A DNA stretch of 64,000 nt from Nocardioides coralli (lineage in GTDB: Bacteria > Actinomycetota > Actinomycetes > Propionibacteriales > Nocardioidaceae), in NCBI RefSeq assembly GCF_019880385.1, contig NZ_CP082273.1, positions 2,976,001-3,040,000 of the forward strand. The letters are read 5' to 3'. Below the pieces are notes generated by a model. That model ran no database searches. It was not told where the DNA came from and was given only the letters and a program-made list of their open reading frames with translations. A program made the translations under genes and the position numbers. Shown here piece by piece: positions 8,465 through 17,975 of the stretch; within the stretch, counting starts at the first letter, position 1, and each line of letters starts with the position of its first letter.

Positions 8465-9339
8465 CCCGCCAGCATCCGGTCCAGGGCCTCGCGCACGCGG
8501 TCGCCGTCCTCGCGGTACTTCACCAGGGCTCCGAGGGTCAGCGACGCCGTCTCGAGGTCCAGGGTCGTCGTGCCGAGGTGCTGCAGTGCCCGGGCCCAGT
8601 CGAGGGTCTCGGCGACGCCGGGCGGCTTGAGCAGGTCGTCGCGGGTGCGCAGCTGCTGGACGACCCGCACCACCTGGTCGGCGAGCTCGGCCGACACCTC
8701 CGGCGCGCGGGAGCGCACGATCGCGACCTCACGCTGCAGACCCGGGTGCTCGATCCAGTGGTAGAGGCAGCGCCGCTTCAGCGCGTCGTGGAGCTCGCGG
8801 GTCCGGTTGGAGGTCAGGACCACCACGGGTGGCTCGGCGGCGACGACGGTGCCGAGCTCGGGGATGGACACCTGGTAGGTCGAGAGCACCTCGAGCAGGA
8901 ACGCCTCGAACTCGTCGTCGGCGCGGTCGACCTCGTCGACGAGCAGCACCGCGGGTGCCTGCTGCAGCGCCTGCAGCACCGGACGGGCGAGCAGGAACCG
9001 CTCCTGGTAGAGGGACTTCTCGGCCTCCTCGACGCTCTGTCCCACGCCCTCGCCGTGGACGGCCTCGAGCGCGCGCAGGTGGAGGATCTGGCGGGGGAAG
9101 TCCCAGTCGTAGAGCGCCTGGGTGGCGTCGATGCCCTCGTAGCACTGCAGCCGGATCAGGGGCAGCTGCAGGGCCTCCGCGACGGCCTCGGCGAGCGCGG
9201 TCTTGCCGGTGCCGGGCTCGCCCTCCAGCAGCAGCGGTCGCTGCATCCGCAGCGCGAGGTGGAGCACCGTGGCGAGCTCGTCGTCGGCGAGGTAGCCGGT
9301 CTCGCCGAGGCGGGCCGCGAGGTCGGCTGCTGCGTCCAT
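8461..9339 (-). CDS. coxD: MoxR/CoxD-like AAA+ ATPase
   Basis: This 292-residue AAA+ ATPase has Walker A GEPGTGKTALAEA (about 39-51), Walker B VLLVDEVDRADDEFEAFLLE and sensor 1 VVVLTSNRTRELHDALKRRC with the arginine finger region. MoxR ATPases act with VWA partners as chaperones; next to coxE and xdhC this one is of CoxD type. It opens the operon. The ATG at 9339 lies 6 nt after a TAGCCT hexamer, so the mRNA is probably leaderless. Confidence 0.85.
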   Translation of the reverse strand: MDAAADLAARLGETGYLADDELATVLHLALRMQRPLLLEGEPGTGKTALAEAVAEALQLPLIRLQCYEGIDATQALYDWDFPRQILHLRALEAVHGEGVGQSVEEAEKSLYQERFLLARPVLQALQQAPAVLLVDEVDRADDEFEAFLLEVLSTYQVSIPELGTVVAAEPPVVVLTSNRTRELHDALKRRCLYHWIEHPGLQREVAIVRSRAPEVSAELADQVVRVVQQLRTRDDLLKPPGVAETLDWARALQHLGTTTLDLETASLTLGALVKYREDGDRVREALDRMLAG

Positions 9340-9345
9340 GCCCCA

Positions 9346-9351
9346 AGGCTA
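9346..9351 (-). promoter_or_regulatory. -10 hexamer TAGCCT of the coxD-coxE-xdhC operon
   Basis: The spacer to the ATG at 9339 is 6 nt (TGGGGC), and no ribosome-binding site fits. Confidence 0.5.
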
Positions 9352-9429
9352 CGGTGGCGGTGTTGGCGCGCGGTTGGCTCGGGACCTTCGGCCCTGTCCG
9401 GGCGCGTCCTGCCCGTCGGAGAGTGGAGC

Positions 9430-9873
9430 ATGGCCAGGGAACCGATCGAGCTGAGCACCTGGGAGTGCGAGTCGCTGCTCCGCGCGCACGTCGTCGGACG
9501 GGTGGCACTTGCGGCACCCGACGGCCCCTACGTCTTCCCCGTCAACTACTCCGTGGTCGACAGCACCATCCTGCTGCGGACGGCGCCGTACGGCGTGCTG
9601 GGCCGGCTCGGCCGCGAGGCGCCACTGGCGTTCGAGATCGACCAGTTCGACCACGAGCGGCAGCGTGGCTGGAGCGTGCTGGTGCGTGGGCGCGGCGAAC
9701 CGGTCACCGACCCTGCCGAGATCGCCCACATCGACCGGGTGTGGCCACCGCAGCCGTGGGCGACCGGAACCCGGCCGCTGCACATCCGACTGCGGTGGAA
9801 CGAGGTGAGCGGCCGCAAGCTCGGCTCCGGCTGGGAGCCCCGCGACACCGCGGAGACACGCCGGGTGGTCTGA
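9430..9873 (+). CDS. pyridoxamine 5'-phosphate oxidase-like flavin-binding protein
   Basis: The 147-residue product has the split-barrel flavin-binding fold of the Pyridox_ox_2 family: ELSTWECESLLRAHVVGRVALAAPDGPYVFPVNYSVVDSTILLRTA. These small actinobacterial proteins bind FMN or F420 and reduce unidentified substrates; a true PNPO role is unlikely because the PLP-binding C terminus is missing. The ATG at 9430 follows GGAGAGTGGAG. It is convergent with the gene ending at 9883, with a 9-nt gap. Confidence 0.8.
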   Translation: MAREPIELSTWECESLLRAHVVGRVALAAPDGPYVFPVNYSVVDSTILLRTAPYGVLGRLGREAPLAFEIDQFDHERQRGWSVLVRGRGEPVTDPAEIAHIDRVWPPQPWATGTRPLHIRLRWNEVSGRKLGSGWEPRDTAETRRVV

Positions 9874-9882
9874 GCCCGGGCG

Positions 9883-11013
9883 TCAGTCGGGCAGCCCGGC
9901 CACCTTGTCGAAGAACGCGACGTACTTCTCGTGCGTCGCGAACGACTTGACCATGGCCACGAGCTCGTCGTTGCCGCGCGGGGGCTCGCTCCAGTTCTCC
10001 GAGCCGGCCCACACCCGCGTCACGGGGTCGCCACCGCGGCCGCGCCAGCGGGCGGTCATGTACTTGTGGTGGTGGTAGCGCCGCTTGCTCCACCAGCCCT
10101 TGTGGACGGGGATGCCCGCGCCCCGCAGGATCGAGCGCACGTCCTCACCCATGGGCTTGCTCGCCAGCACCCACACGTCGCGCCCGCGCTGACCGCGCTC
10201 GTGGGCGGCCACCGCCTGGGCGATCCGGGCCCCGCGGGGGCCGTACCAGGCGGAGTTGGCGATCCGGACGCGTGCGTGGGGCGGCAGGTTCTCGATGCGG
10301 CCGACGACGGGGTCGGCCATGGTGGGCGAGTTCCACGGCGAGAAGATCAGGGCCGCGTGCTTGCTCCCCCAGCGGATGAACGGCTTCGGCACCTTCTTGT
10401 CCCGGGTCTGCTTCTCGAACACCGTGCGCAGCTTGTCGTAGACCCGGTCGTTGCCCACGAACTGGATGGCGTCCATGAACTGGACGTCGGTGGCGTTGTC
10501 GGTGGGGTTGGCCGAGGCGACGATCGACACCCGCCTGCTCGCTCCGGTGGTCGAGAACGTCCACGACTTCTGGTGCAGCGTCGTGTACTTCCCGGCGAAC
10601 CGCTTCGCCCCGCGGGCCGAGTTGCGGGAGCCCCGGAGCCACGACTGGTCGTGGGCCGCAAGGGCGGTCTGGAGACGGGTGGCGGTCTCGCCCATCTGGC
10701 CGCGCGCCATGAGGACCCGCACCACGACACCTCGGTCGGCGGCGTCACTGAGCGCGTCGGCGATGGCGCCGTTGGTGAACGACCAGGCCACCACCCGGAT
10801 CCAGGCGCCCGACGGAGTGTTCTCGATGTTGCGCAGCAGCAGGTTGGTGAGCTTGCTGTTGCGGGGGGTCTCGAAGTGGGCACCGGGCTTCGCCTCGTAG
10901 CCGGGGTCGACGGCGTGGGCGGGTGTCGTGGTCAGGAGGGGGATCAGCAGCCCCGCCGCCAGGATCCCCGACAGGACGCGTCCCACCACCGTGTGGGCCC
11001 GAGAAGTGTGCAC
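9883..11013 (-). CDS. secreted phospholipase D-like protein
   Basis: The 376-residue protein has a signal peptide (GRVLSGILAAGLLIPLLTTTPAHA) and two PLD-type half-domains. The first contains LHQKSW (His-x-Lys) with the following region GASRRVSIVASANPTDNATDVQFMD; the second has HHHKYM and then VWAGSENWS. Classical HxKxxxxD motifs are degenerate at the Asp, but the paired His-Lys and the downstream Asn/Ser positions are kept. A secreted phosphodiesterase or nuclease role is likely; the substrate is unknown. The GTG at 11013 is chosen because TAGGCT ends 7 nt upstream; this also puts the signal peptide at the N terminus, unlike the longer ATG-initiated frame. Confidence 0.75.
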   Translation of the reverse strand: MHTSRAHTVVGRVLSGILAAGLLIPLLTTTPAHAVDPGYEAKPGAHFETPRNSKLTNLLLRNIENTPSGAWIRVVAWSFTNGAIADALSDAADRGVVVRVLMARGQMGETATRLQTALAAHDQSWLRGSRNSARGAKRFAGKYTTLHQKSWTFSTTGASRRVSIVASANPTDNATDVQFMDAIQFVGNDRVYDKLRTVFEKQTRDKKVPKPFIRWGSKHAALIFSPWNSPTMADPVVGRIENLPPHARVRIANSAWYGPRGARIAQAVAAHERGQRGRDVWVLASKPMGEDVRSILRGAGIPVHKGWWSKRRYHHHKYMTARWRGRGGDPVTRVWAGSENWSEPPRGNDELVAMVKSFATHEKYVAFFDKVAGLPD

Positions 11014-11020
11014 GCGCCGG

Positions 11021-11026
11021 AGCCTA
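11021..11026 (-). promoter_or_regulatory. -10 hexamer TAGGCT of the PLD-like gene
   Basis: It ends 7 nt before the GTG at 11013 and lies between that start and the stop of the MocA-like gene at 11057. Confidence 0.55.
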
Positions 11027-11056
11027 GGGCACCGGAGCGCGACGGCCGCGTGCGGC

Positions 11057-11623
11057 CTACGGCACCGGCGGGGTGTCGACGTCGTGGCCGGTTGCGAGGT
11101 CACCGCACTCGACGTCGGTCACCGCGTGGCGGGCCAGGTAGGCGCGGGCCCCGGTGTCTCCCTCGGCAGAGCCGGCCGCGCCGGCCCAGTGGTGCCGGCC
11201 CAGGAGCACGGGGTGGCCCGGCCTCCCGGCGTACGTCGCTCGCGCCAGTGCGTCGGGACCGGTGGCGGCGTCCAGCACCCGGCGACAGACCTCCGGCCCG
11301 ACGTCTGGGAGGTCGACGAGGGTCACGAGGACGGCGTCGGCGTCCGTGGCGGCCAGGGCCGCGAGTCCGTTGCGCAGCGAGGCCCCCATGCCGGCCGCCC
11401 AGTCGTCGGCCACGACGACCCGGGCCGACCCCTCGGGCAGCAGCGACGCCGCCTCGTCGGCGGCGGCGCCCAGCACCACCGTGACGGCCTCGCAGCCGCC
11501 CGAGAGCAGCGCTTCGACCGCACGGGTCAGCCACGGTGTCCCGTCGTCTTCGACGACCAGCGCCTTCGGCCGCCCCATCCGGGAGCCGGCGCCGGCCGCG
11601 AGCAGCAGGCCGTGGACGCTCAT
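11057..11623 (-). CDS. MocA-like molybdopterin nucleotidyltransferase
   Basis: The 188-residue protein has the MobA-like NTP-transferase signature LLLAAGAGSRMGRPKAL at residues 6-22 and the metal-binding LVDLPDVGPE near residue 100. In the MocA/CoxC-associated group these enzymes transfer CMP to molybdopterin to make the cytosine-dinucleotide cofactor of xanthine-dehydrogenase-family enzymes. The CoxD-CoxE-XdhC genes 1.7 kb away fit that role. A phospho-sugar or 2-phospholactate nucleotidyltransferase is less likely. The ATG at 11623 lies 6 nt after CAGGCT. Confidence 0.75.
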   Translation of the reverse strand: MSVHGLLLAAGAGSRMGRPKALVVEDDGTPWLTRAVEALLSGGCEAVTVVLGAAADEAASLLPEGSARVVVADDWAAGMGASLRNGLAALAATDADAVLVTLVDLPDVGPEVCRRVLDAATGPDALARATYAGRPGHPVLLGRHHWAGAAGSAEGDTGARAYLARHAVTDVECGDLATGHDVDTPPVP

Positions 11624-11722
11624 GCCACCAGCCTGTCAGACCTCCACCCCGCCGCCGCGCGGAAAGCGTGGCCGGACGGAGCGACGGGGGCAGGTGGCGG
11701 TGAACCGACCTGGACCCTGCCC

Positions 11723-12283
11723 TCAGGCGGCCCGGAGCCCCGCGGCGGCCTCGGTGAGCGACTCGAGCTCGTCGAGCAGGACGCCCAGCTCGCCCTCGCG
11801 ACGCTCGCTCGGCACGAAGCCGTGGTCGCCGAAGTCGGTGAAGAGCGATAGCGCCAGCTGGTTGCGGGCGTCGAGCATCGCCATGTTGGCGGTGATGGTG
11901 CGCCAGTGCTCCACGGCGCGGACGCCGCCGTCGGCGCCGTAGGCCACGAAGCCGATCGCCTTCTGCCGCCACTCGGGACCGAGCACGTCGAAGGCGTTCT
12001 TCAGCGCGGCGGGCACGCCGTGGTTGTACTCCGGTGTCACGAAGACGAAGCCGTCGTAGTCGTCGACGGTCTCGCTCCAGCGCTGGGTCCGGGGGTTCTC
12101 GTACTGGCGGTTCGCGGCTCCGGGGACGACCGGCTCACCGAGGAGGTCGAGGTCGAAGTCCGCCACGTCCAGGAGGTCGTAGGTGGTGCCGTCGCGGTCG
12201 GCGGCCTGCTTGGCCACCCACTCCGCCACGCCGGTGCCGAGGCGACCGGGTCGGGTGCTGCCGAGGACGATGCCGATCTTCAT
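11723..12283 (-). CDS. NADPH-dependent FMN reductase family protein
   Basis: The 186-residue flavodoxin-like protein has the FMN-phosphate loop GSTRPGRLG (residues 7-15) and the family motif TPEYNHGVPAALKNAFDVLGPEW (about 83-105). Members reduce quinones, azo dyes, chromate or free flavin using NAD(P)H. The ATG has an AGGAG site 6 nt upstream. The 66-nt gap before it carries an AGTTG-N6-CAACT inverted repeat of the sort bound by MarR-type regulators of quinone-stress genes. Confidence 0.85.
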   Translation of the reverse strand: MKIGIVLGSTRPGRLGTGVAEWVAKQAADRDGTTYDLLDVADFDLDLLGEPVVPGAANRQYENPRTQRWSETVDDYDGFVFVTPEYNHGVPAALKNAFDVLGPEWRQKAIGFVAYGADGGVRAVEHWRTITANMAMLDARNQLALSLFTDFGDHGFVPSERREGELGVLLDELESLTEAAAGLRAA

Positions 12284-12321
12284 GAGTGCTCCTGGGGGTG
12301 GGGGTCAGGACTCACCCCACC

Positions 12322-12342
12322 CAACAAGTTGAAACGGCAACT
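12322..12342 (-). promoter_or_regulatory. candidate operator upstream of the FMN reductase gene
   Basis: AGTTG (12327-12331), a 6-nt spacer and CAACT (12338-12342) form an inverted repeat. It overlaps the palindrome CAACAAGTTG (12322-12331). It lies 39-59 nt before the FMN reductase start. Confidence 0.4.
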
Positions 12343-12348
12343 ATTCCC

Positions 12349-12978
12349 TCAGGCGCCGAACGCGTCGGCGTAGAGCGCGGCGAGCTCCGAGGAGTACGGC
12401 GCCGAGAACCCGCACACCAGCAGGTCGCCGTCCCGGGTCGCGGCGAGCAGGTACCGGTCGCCGACCTCGAGGGTCGGTGCGCCGATGAGAGGCGTGCGTC
12501 CTGCCTCGACGGCGTCGACGCGCAGCTCGTCGGTCGGCTCGCTGGCGTACCACCGGCTCACCGCGAGCGTGGCGACGGTGCCGGTCACGCCGGTGACCTC
12601 GCCGTCCACGGCATGAGCTGCTCCGGCGAGGGTCTGGGCGTTGGGCACGAGGCACCGCCCGGGCGCGGTGGCCGGCAGGGTCAGCTCGGTCACCGTCGGG
12701 TCCGGCTGGGCCGCGGGCGGCGGGGTCGCAGGATCCCCTCCCGTGAGCGCGAGGACGCCGACGCCGGCGATGACCAGCGCGGCGGCCGCGGCCACCACCC
12801 AGGTGAACGGGCTGCGGCCTCGTGTGCCGCTCTCGCGCGACTCGGTCGTGGTGTCGTGCCCCACGACGTCCTCCAGCATTCGGTCGACCCGGTCGCCCCC
12901 GAGCGGGGGCAGCGAGGCCGCCGGGTCGGCACGGCGCAGCCGCGCCCGCAGCGGGTCGTCGGGTTCCTGCCCCGTCAT
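12349..12978 (-). CDS. membrane-anchored anti-sigma-factor-like protein
   Basis: The 209-residue protein has a cytoplasmic N terminus (about 1-55, with LPPLGGDRVDRMLEDVV as probable sigma-binding helix), one transmembrane helix (FTWVVAAAAALVIAGVGVLALTG) and an extracytoplasmic part with two Cys (GRCLVPNA and LVCGFSAPYSSE). No zinc-binding His-x3-Cys-x2-Cys motif is present. Its ATG overlaps the ECF sigma stop by 4 nt and has a perfect AAGGAGGT site, so the two are co-translated. The anti-sigma role is inferred from this arrangement. Confidence 0.65.
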   Translation of the reverse strand: MTGQEPDDPLRARLRRADPAASLPPLGGDRVDRMLEDVVGHDTTTESRESGTRGRSPFTWVVAAAAALVIAGVGVLALTGGDPATPPPAAQPDPTVTELTLPATAPGRCLVPNAQTLAGAAHAVDGEVTGVTGTVATLAVSRWYASEPTDELRVDAVEAGRTPLIGAPTLEVGDRYLLAATRDGDLLVCGFSAPYSSELAALYADAFGA

Positions 12979-13538
12979 CGGCGACCTCCTTCCGGCTGCT
13001 CATGTCCGGCTGTGGCGCCGTCCTTACCGAGCTCCTCCCGCAACCGGGTCCGGGCGCGGTGCAGCCGCACGCTCGTCGCGTTCGCGGTCACACCGAGCAC
13101 CTGGGCGATCTCCCCCGGGGTCATCTGCTCCCAGGCCCAGAGCCGCAGCAGCTCGGCGTCCTCGGCGCGGAGCCGGCCCAGCGCCGCGTGGAGGACCGGG
13201 TCGCCGGCGTCGGGCCCCTCGACCGCCTCGACGGGCGGGTCGACCGCCGCCACCCGCGCGGCCACTCGCCGCTGCCGGCGGGCGGAACGCTCGGCGTTGG
13301 CGAGGCAGTTCCGCGCCACGCCGTAGGCCCACGGCAGCGCGGGGTCGGGGGCCTCGTCGAGGCGGCGCCAGCAGACCAGCAGGGTCTCGGCCAGGACGTC
13401 GTCGGCCGTCGCAGGGTCGGTACGCCGGTGGAGGTAGCGACGGATCGGCTCGATCAGCTCGTCGCGGGCCAGCGCCTCGAAGCGCGCGCGGCGAAGGTTC
13501 GGGTGCTCGACGGTCCCCACGCGTCCACCGTGCCACAC
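12975..13538 (-). CDS. ECF RNA polymerase sigma factor
   Basis: The 187-residue protein has sigma region 2 (ARDELIEPIRRYLHRRTDPATADDVLAETLLVCWRRLDEAPDPALPWAYGVARNCLAN) and region 4 (LRAEDAELLRLWAWEQMTPGEIAQVLGVTANATSVRLHRARTRLREEL with its helix-turn-helix). It directs RNA polymerase to an unknown set of promoters, with the downstream membrane protein as likely regulator. GTG at 13538 is given as the start; a second GTG at 13520 with GGTGGA just before it is an equal alternative and would shorten the protein by six residues. Confidence 0.85.
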   Translation of the reverse strand: MWHGGRVGTVEHPNLRRARFEALARDELIEPIRRYLHRRTDPATADDVLAETLLVCWRRLDEAPDPALPWAYGVARNCLANAERSARRQRRVAARVAAVDPPVEAVEGPDAGDPVLHAALGRLRAEDAELLRLWAWEQMTPGEIAQVLGVTANATSVRLHRARTRLREELGKDGATAGHEQPEGGRR

Positions 13539-13560
13539 CGGCCACGAGCCGCCGGCCGGC

Positions 13561-14628
13561 TCACCCGCGTCCGAGCTCGCGCCGCAGGAAGCCGATGGTG
13601 CGGTCCATGGACTGCCGCCACCGGGCGTCGAACGTGTGCCCCTCCCCCGCGTACCAGACCAGACGGGAGTCCACGCCCTCTCGCCGCATCAGCCGCTGCG
13701 TCTGCCGTGCCCACCGGGGTGGGCAGGTGTCGTCGAGCCGGCCGTGGTGGACCAGCACGGGCTCGGTGATCCGGTCGAAGTACGTGCGCGGCGAGAGCTG
13801 GCGGTAGAACCCCGGCCGCTGCCGCGGCCGACCGAAGCGTTCGTAGAGCGGCTTGCCCTCCCCGGGATCGGTGAAGTGCTCGATGTTCTCCACGATCTCG
13901 GAGCTGACCGAGGCGTAGATCACCGCCGCGTCGACCAGCCCCGGCTGCGCCACCAGGGCGTTCATCGTCACCCCGCCCCCCATCGAGCGGCCGAGCATGG
14001 CCAGCCGGTCGTCATCGACGTAGGGCAGCGCGCGGAGCGCGGCGACCGCGTTGATGGCGTCGGCGGCGTACCCGATCCGCGCGGAGCGCTCCGCCTCTCC
14101 CGCCGGGTCGGAGGCAGCGTGGCCGCGGTAGTCGGTGTGGAGCACCACGAACCCGGCTCGGGCCAGCGCGTCCTGCTCGCGGGCGAGGCCCTGGCCGGGC
14201 TGGTAGACCGACGGCTCGATGTAGCCGTGGTTGAGCACGACGGCCGGGAACGGTCCCCGCCCCCGTGGCCGGATGAGGACGCCCGAGACGTCGATGTCGC
14301 CGCTGCGGTAGAGCACCTGGTGGCGGGTGTAGCGGTCGGTCGCGTACTCCGTGGTCGTGATCCGGGGGCGCCCACTGTCGGGCCGCTGGCGCATCAGCGC
14401 GGGCAGGGAGGGCCGGTGGCGCACCGGCGGCAGCGGGCCGCGGGCCCGGGTCGGCGAGGTCGCCGGCCGCTCGCTCAGGGACGGGCCGGCGTCGGGGGTG
14501 GGTGCCGCTCCCGACGTGGGGGCAGCCGGTTCGGCCCGAGGCGCCTCGGTCCTGGGCGCCTCCGGGGCAGAGCACCCGCCGGCGAGCAGGACCAGGGCCG
14601 CCAGGAGGGCGGCGGGCGACCGGGACAT
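13561..14628 (-). CDS. alpha/beta-hydrolase lipoprotein (prolyl-oligopeptidase-like S9 family)
   Basis: The 355-residue protein has a lipoprotein signal with lipobox LLAGGC (Cys19) and a Pro/Ala/Glu-rich linker. From about residue 95 it is an S9/dienelactone-hydrolase-like domain: FPAVVLNHGYIEPS, nucleophile elbow MLGRSMGGGVTMNAL (Ser in GRSMGG), acid in VLVHHGRLDDTCPP and catalytic His in GEGHTF. It is probably an exported, membrane-tethered esterase or peptidase. No clear operon partner: the sigma-factor gene begins 22 nt downstream and the serine hydrolase stops 42 nt upstream. Confidence 0.8.
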   Translation of the reverse strand: MSRSPAALLAALVLLAGGCSAPEAPRTEAPRAEPAAPTSGAAPTPDAGPSLSERPATSPTRARGPLPPVRHRPSLPALMRQRPDSGRPRITTTEYATDRYTRHQVLYRSGDIDVSGVLIRPRGRGPFPAVVLNHGYIEPSVYQPGQGLAREQDALARAGFVVLHTDYRGHAASDPAGEAERSARIGYAADAINAVAALRALPYVDDDRLAMLGRSMGGGVTMNALVAQPGLVDAAVIYASVSSEIVENIEHFTDPGEGKPLYERFGRPRQRPGFYRQLSPRTYFDRITEPVLVHHGRLDDTCPPRWARQTQRLMRREGVDSRLVWYAGEGHTFDARWRQSMDRTIGFLRRELGRG

Positions 14629-14669
14629 GGATCCAGTGTGTCGGCCCGACCCACACCGCCCGCTGACGG

Positions 14670-15971
14670 TCAGACCGGTCGGGACCGGTCGCGCTCCAGC
14701 ACGCGGAGCCCGTCAGCGGTGTCGAGCCGCAGTCGGCCCTTCGCGGTGAAGGAGAGGTAGTGGTCGAGACCGGGGACGTACCAGGTCGTCTCGTCGAGCG
14801 GGAACACCTGGTACGCCGGCCCGCCGGCGGGCCGGAACCGCACCCGGTCGCTGCCGTCGAGGACCAGGCTCACGTCGGTCTCGTCGCCGCCGTAGGTGCC
14901 GAGGTGCCCGACCAGCTCCTGACCCCCGACGACGTCGGACGGCGGCTCGGGCGGCACCGCCGGTCCGCCTGCGGCGACGTGGCGCAGCATCCGCACCAGG
15001 GGCCAGCGCAGGCCGTGAGGGGTGTCGCTGGTCGAGGTGAGGCCCACGCAGCACCGCGTGGCACGGTCGACCAGGACGACGGCGAAGAAGCCCTGCAGCA
15101 CCCCGGGGTAGTGGCGGGTCGTCCCGCCACCGGAGACGTACCAGCTCAGCTGGTCGAGTCGCCCGGTGGCGCCGCTCGGGTAGTCGACTGGCTGCGCCGC
15201 GCGCGCCAGCGTCCGCCCTGACACCGGGAACCGGTCGGCCTCGAGCAGGCTGCGCCCCCAGTGGTGCAGGTCGCGCGCACTCGACCACACGTTGGATCCG
15301 CCGTGGAAGCCCTCGCCGTCCTCGATGTCGTGCTCCTCCCAGCCCTCCGGCGTGGGTCGGTAGCCGCGGGCACGCTCACCGGGCCAGTCGGCGACCCGGG
15401 CCGGGCGCACGAAGGTGCCGGCCATGCCGAGCGGCTGGGTGACGCGGCTGGCCAGGAGGTCGGCGTACGAGGTGTCGAGGGCCCGCTCGACCACGAGTGC
15501 GGCGAGGTCGTAGCCGGTGGAGTCGTAGTCGAAGCAGTCGTCCCGGTCGCGCTCGGGCGTCCAGCCGCCCGCGACCGTCAGCTCGTGCAGGTGGCGGTTG
15601 GTGAGGCACTCCCCCTCGGGCAGCCGCGAGAAGTACCAGCCGTAGTCGGGCAGCCCACCGGTGCGGTGGGTCAGCAGGTCCAGGACCGTCAGCTCCGACG
15701 GCAGCCCCGGGAGGTACGTCGCCACCGGCTCGGTGACGTCGAGGGCACCCTCGTCGTGGGCCTGCCAGACCAGTGCGGCGGTGAAGGTCTTGGCCACCGA
15801 CCCGGTGTCCGCAGGTGTCGTGGGCGTGAAGAGCCGGCCGACCTCGAGGTCGGCGAGCCCGACGGCCGCCTCGACGACCCCGCCGTCCGGGCCGGACAAC
15901 GCCACCGCCCCCTGGAACCACCGCCTCCCGGCCAGCTCCTCGAGCGCCCGCTGCAGCCCCTCGACGTCCAC
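14670..15971 (-). CDS. serine beta-lactamase-like hydrolase (class C/DD-peptidase fold)
   Basis: The 433-residue protein has the active-site SxxK tetrad in TGSVAKTF (Ser near residue 62), the second motif Y-x-S in FDYDSTGYDLA, and the beta-lactamase-fold segment LDLLTHRTGGLPDY. No signal peptide is visible, so a cytoplasmic esterase role is plausible. The C-terminal 110 residues form a lipocalin-like beta region (VGHLGTYGGDETDVSLVLDGSD) as in many EstB-type proteins. The GTG at 15971 is used instead of a far-upstream ATG inside groEL; CATGCT lies 6 nt before it. Confidence 0.75.
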   Translation of the reverse strand: MDVEGLQRALEELAGRRWFQGAVALSGPDGGVVEAAVGLADLEVGRLFTPTTPADTGSVAKTFTAALVWQAHDEGALDVTEPVATYLPGLPSELTVLDLLTHRTGGLPDYGWYFSRLPEGECLTNRHLHELTVAGGWTPERDRDDCFDYDSTGYDLAALVVERALDTSYADLLASRVTQPLGMAGTFVRPARVADWPGERARGYRPTPEGWEEHDIEDGEGFHGGSNVWSSARDLHHWGRSLLEADRFPVSGRTLARAAQPVDYPSGATGRLDQLSWYVSGGGTTRHYPGVLQGFFAVVLVDRATRCCVGLTSTSDTPHGLRWPLVRMLRHVAAGGPAVPPEPPSDVVGGQELVGHLGTYGGDETDVSLVLDGSDRVRFRPAGGPAYQVFPLDETTWYVPGLDHYLSFTAKGRLRLDTADGLRVLERDRSRPV

Positions 15972-16008
15972 GCGCGCAGCATGGCGTCGGGCGTGCGGAC
16001 ACGCAACA

Positions 16009-16036
16009 GGGCCCCGGTTCGGGAGAACCGGGGCCC
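16009..16036 (-). terminator. groEL terminator hairpin
   Basis: A perfect 12-bp stem (16009-16020 with 16025-16036) and GGGA loop lies 36 nt past the groEL stop. A run of T is absent, as usual in high-GC actinobacteria. Confidence 0.8.
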
Positions 16037-16071
16037 TGTGCGTCGTGCTCAGCCGAGCAGCGGGAGCTTCC

Positions 16072-17811
<1,740 letters not shown>

Positions 17812-17832
17812 TCAACGTCACCGCGTCGGTTG

Positions 17833-17859
17833 TTGTCACTCTCATGCTACGAGTGCCAG
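17833..17859 (-). promoter_or_regulatory. second, imperfect CIRCE operator (HrcA)
   Basis: On the minus strand it reads CTGGCACTC-N9-GAGTGACAA, against the consensus TTAGCACTC-N9-GAGTGCTAA. Its nearest edge is 129 nt before the groEL start, and it lies 8 nt from the other CIRCE. Confidence 0.75.
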
Positions 17860-17867
17860 CTCAATGT

Positions 17868-17894
17868 TTAGCACTCGGGGTGGTCGAGTGCAAA
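17868..17894 (-). promoter_or_regulatory. CIRCE operator (HrcA) of groEL
   Basis: TTAGCACTC-N9-GAGTGCAAA matches the consensus in the left half completely and in the right half except for one base. It is palindromic, so strand is nominal. Confidence 0.92.
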
Positions 17895-17975
17895 CAGTCG
17901 GGGGACCCGTTCGGACCACGTGTCGTGAGTCTTCCTACCCATGTGGCGCCGGCGGCGGAGGAGGACGCTGGAACC

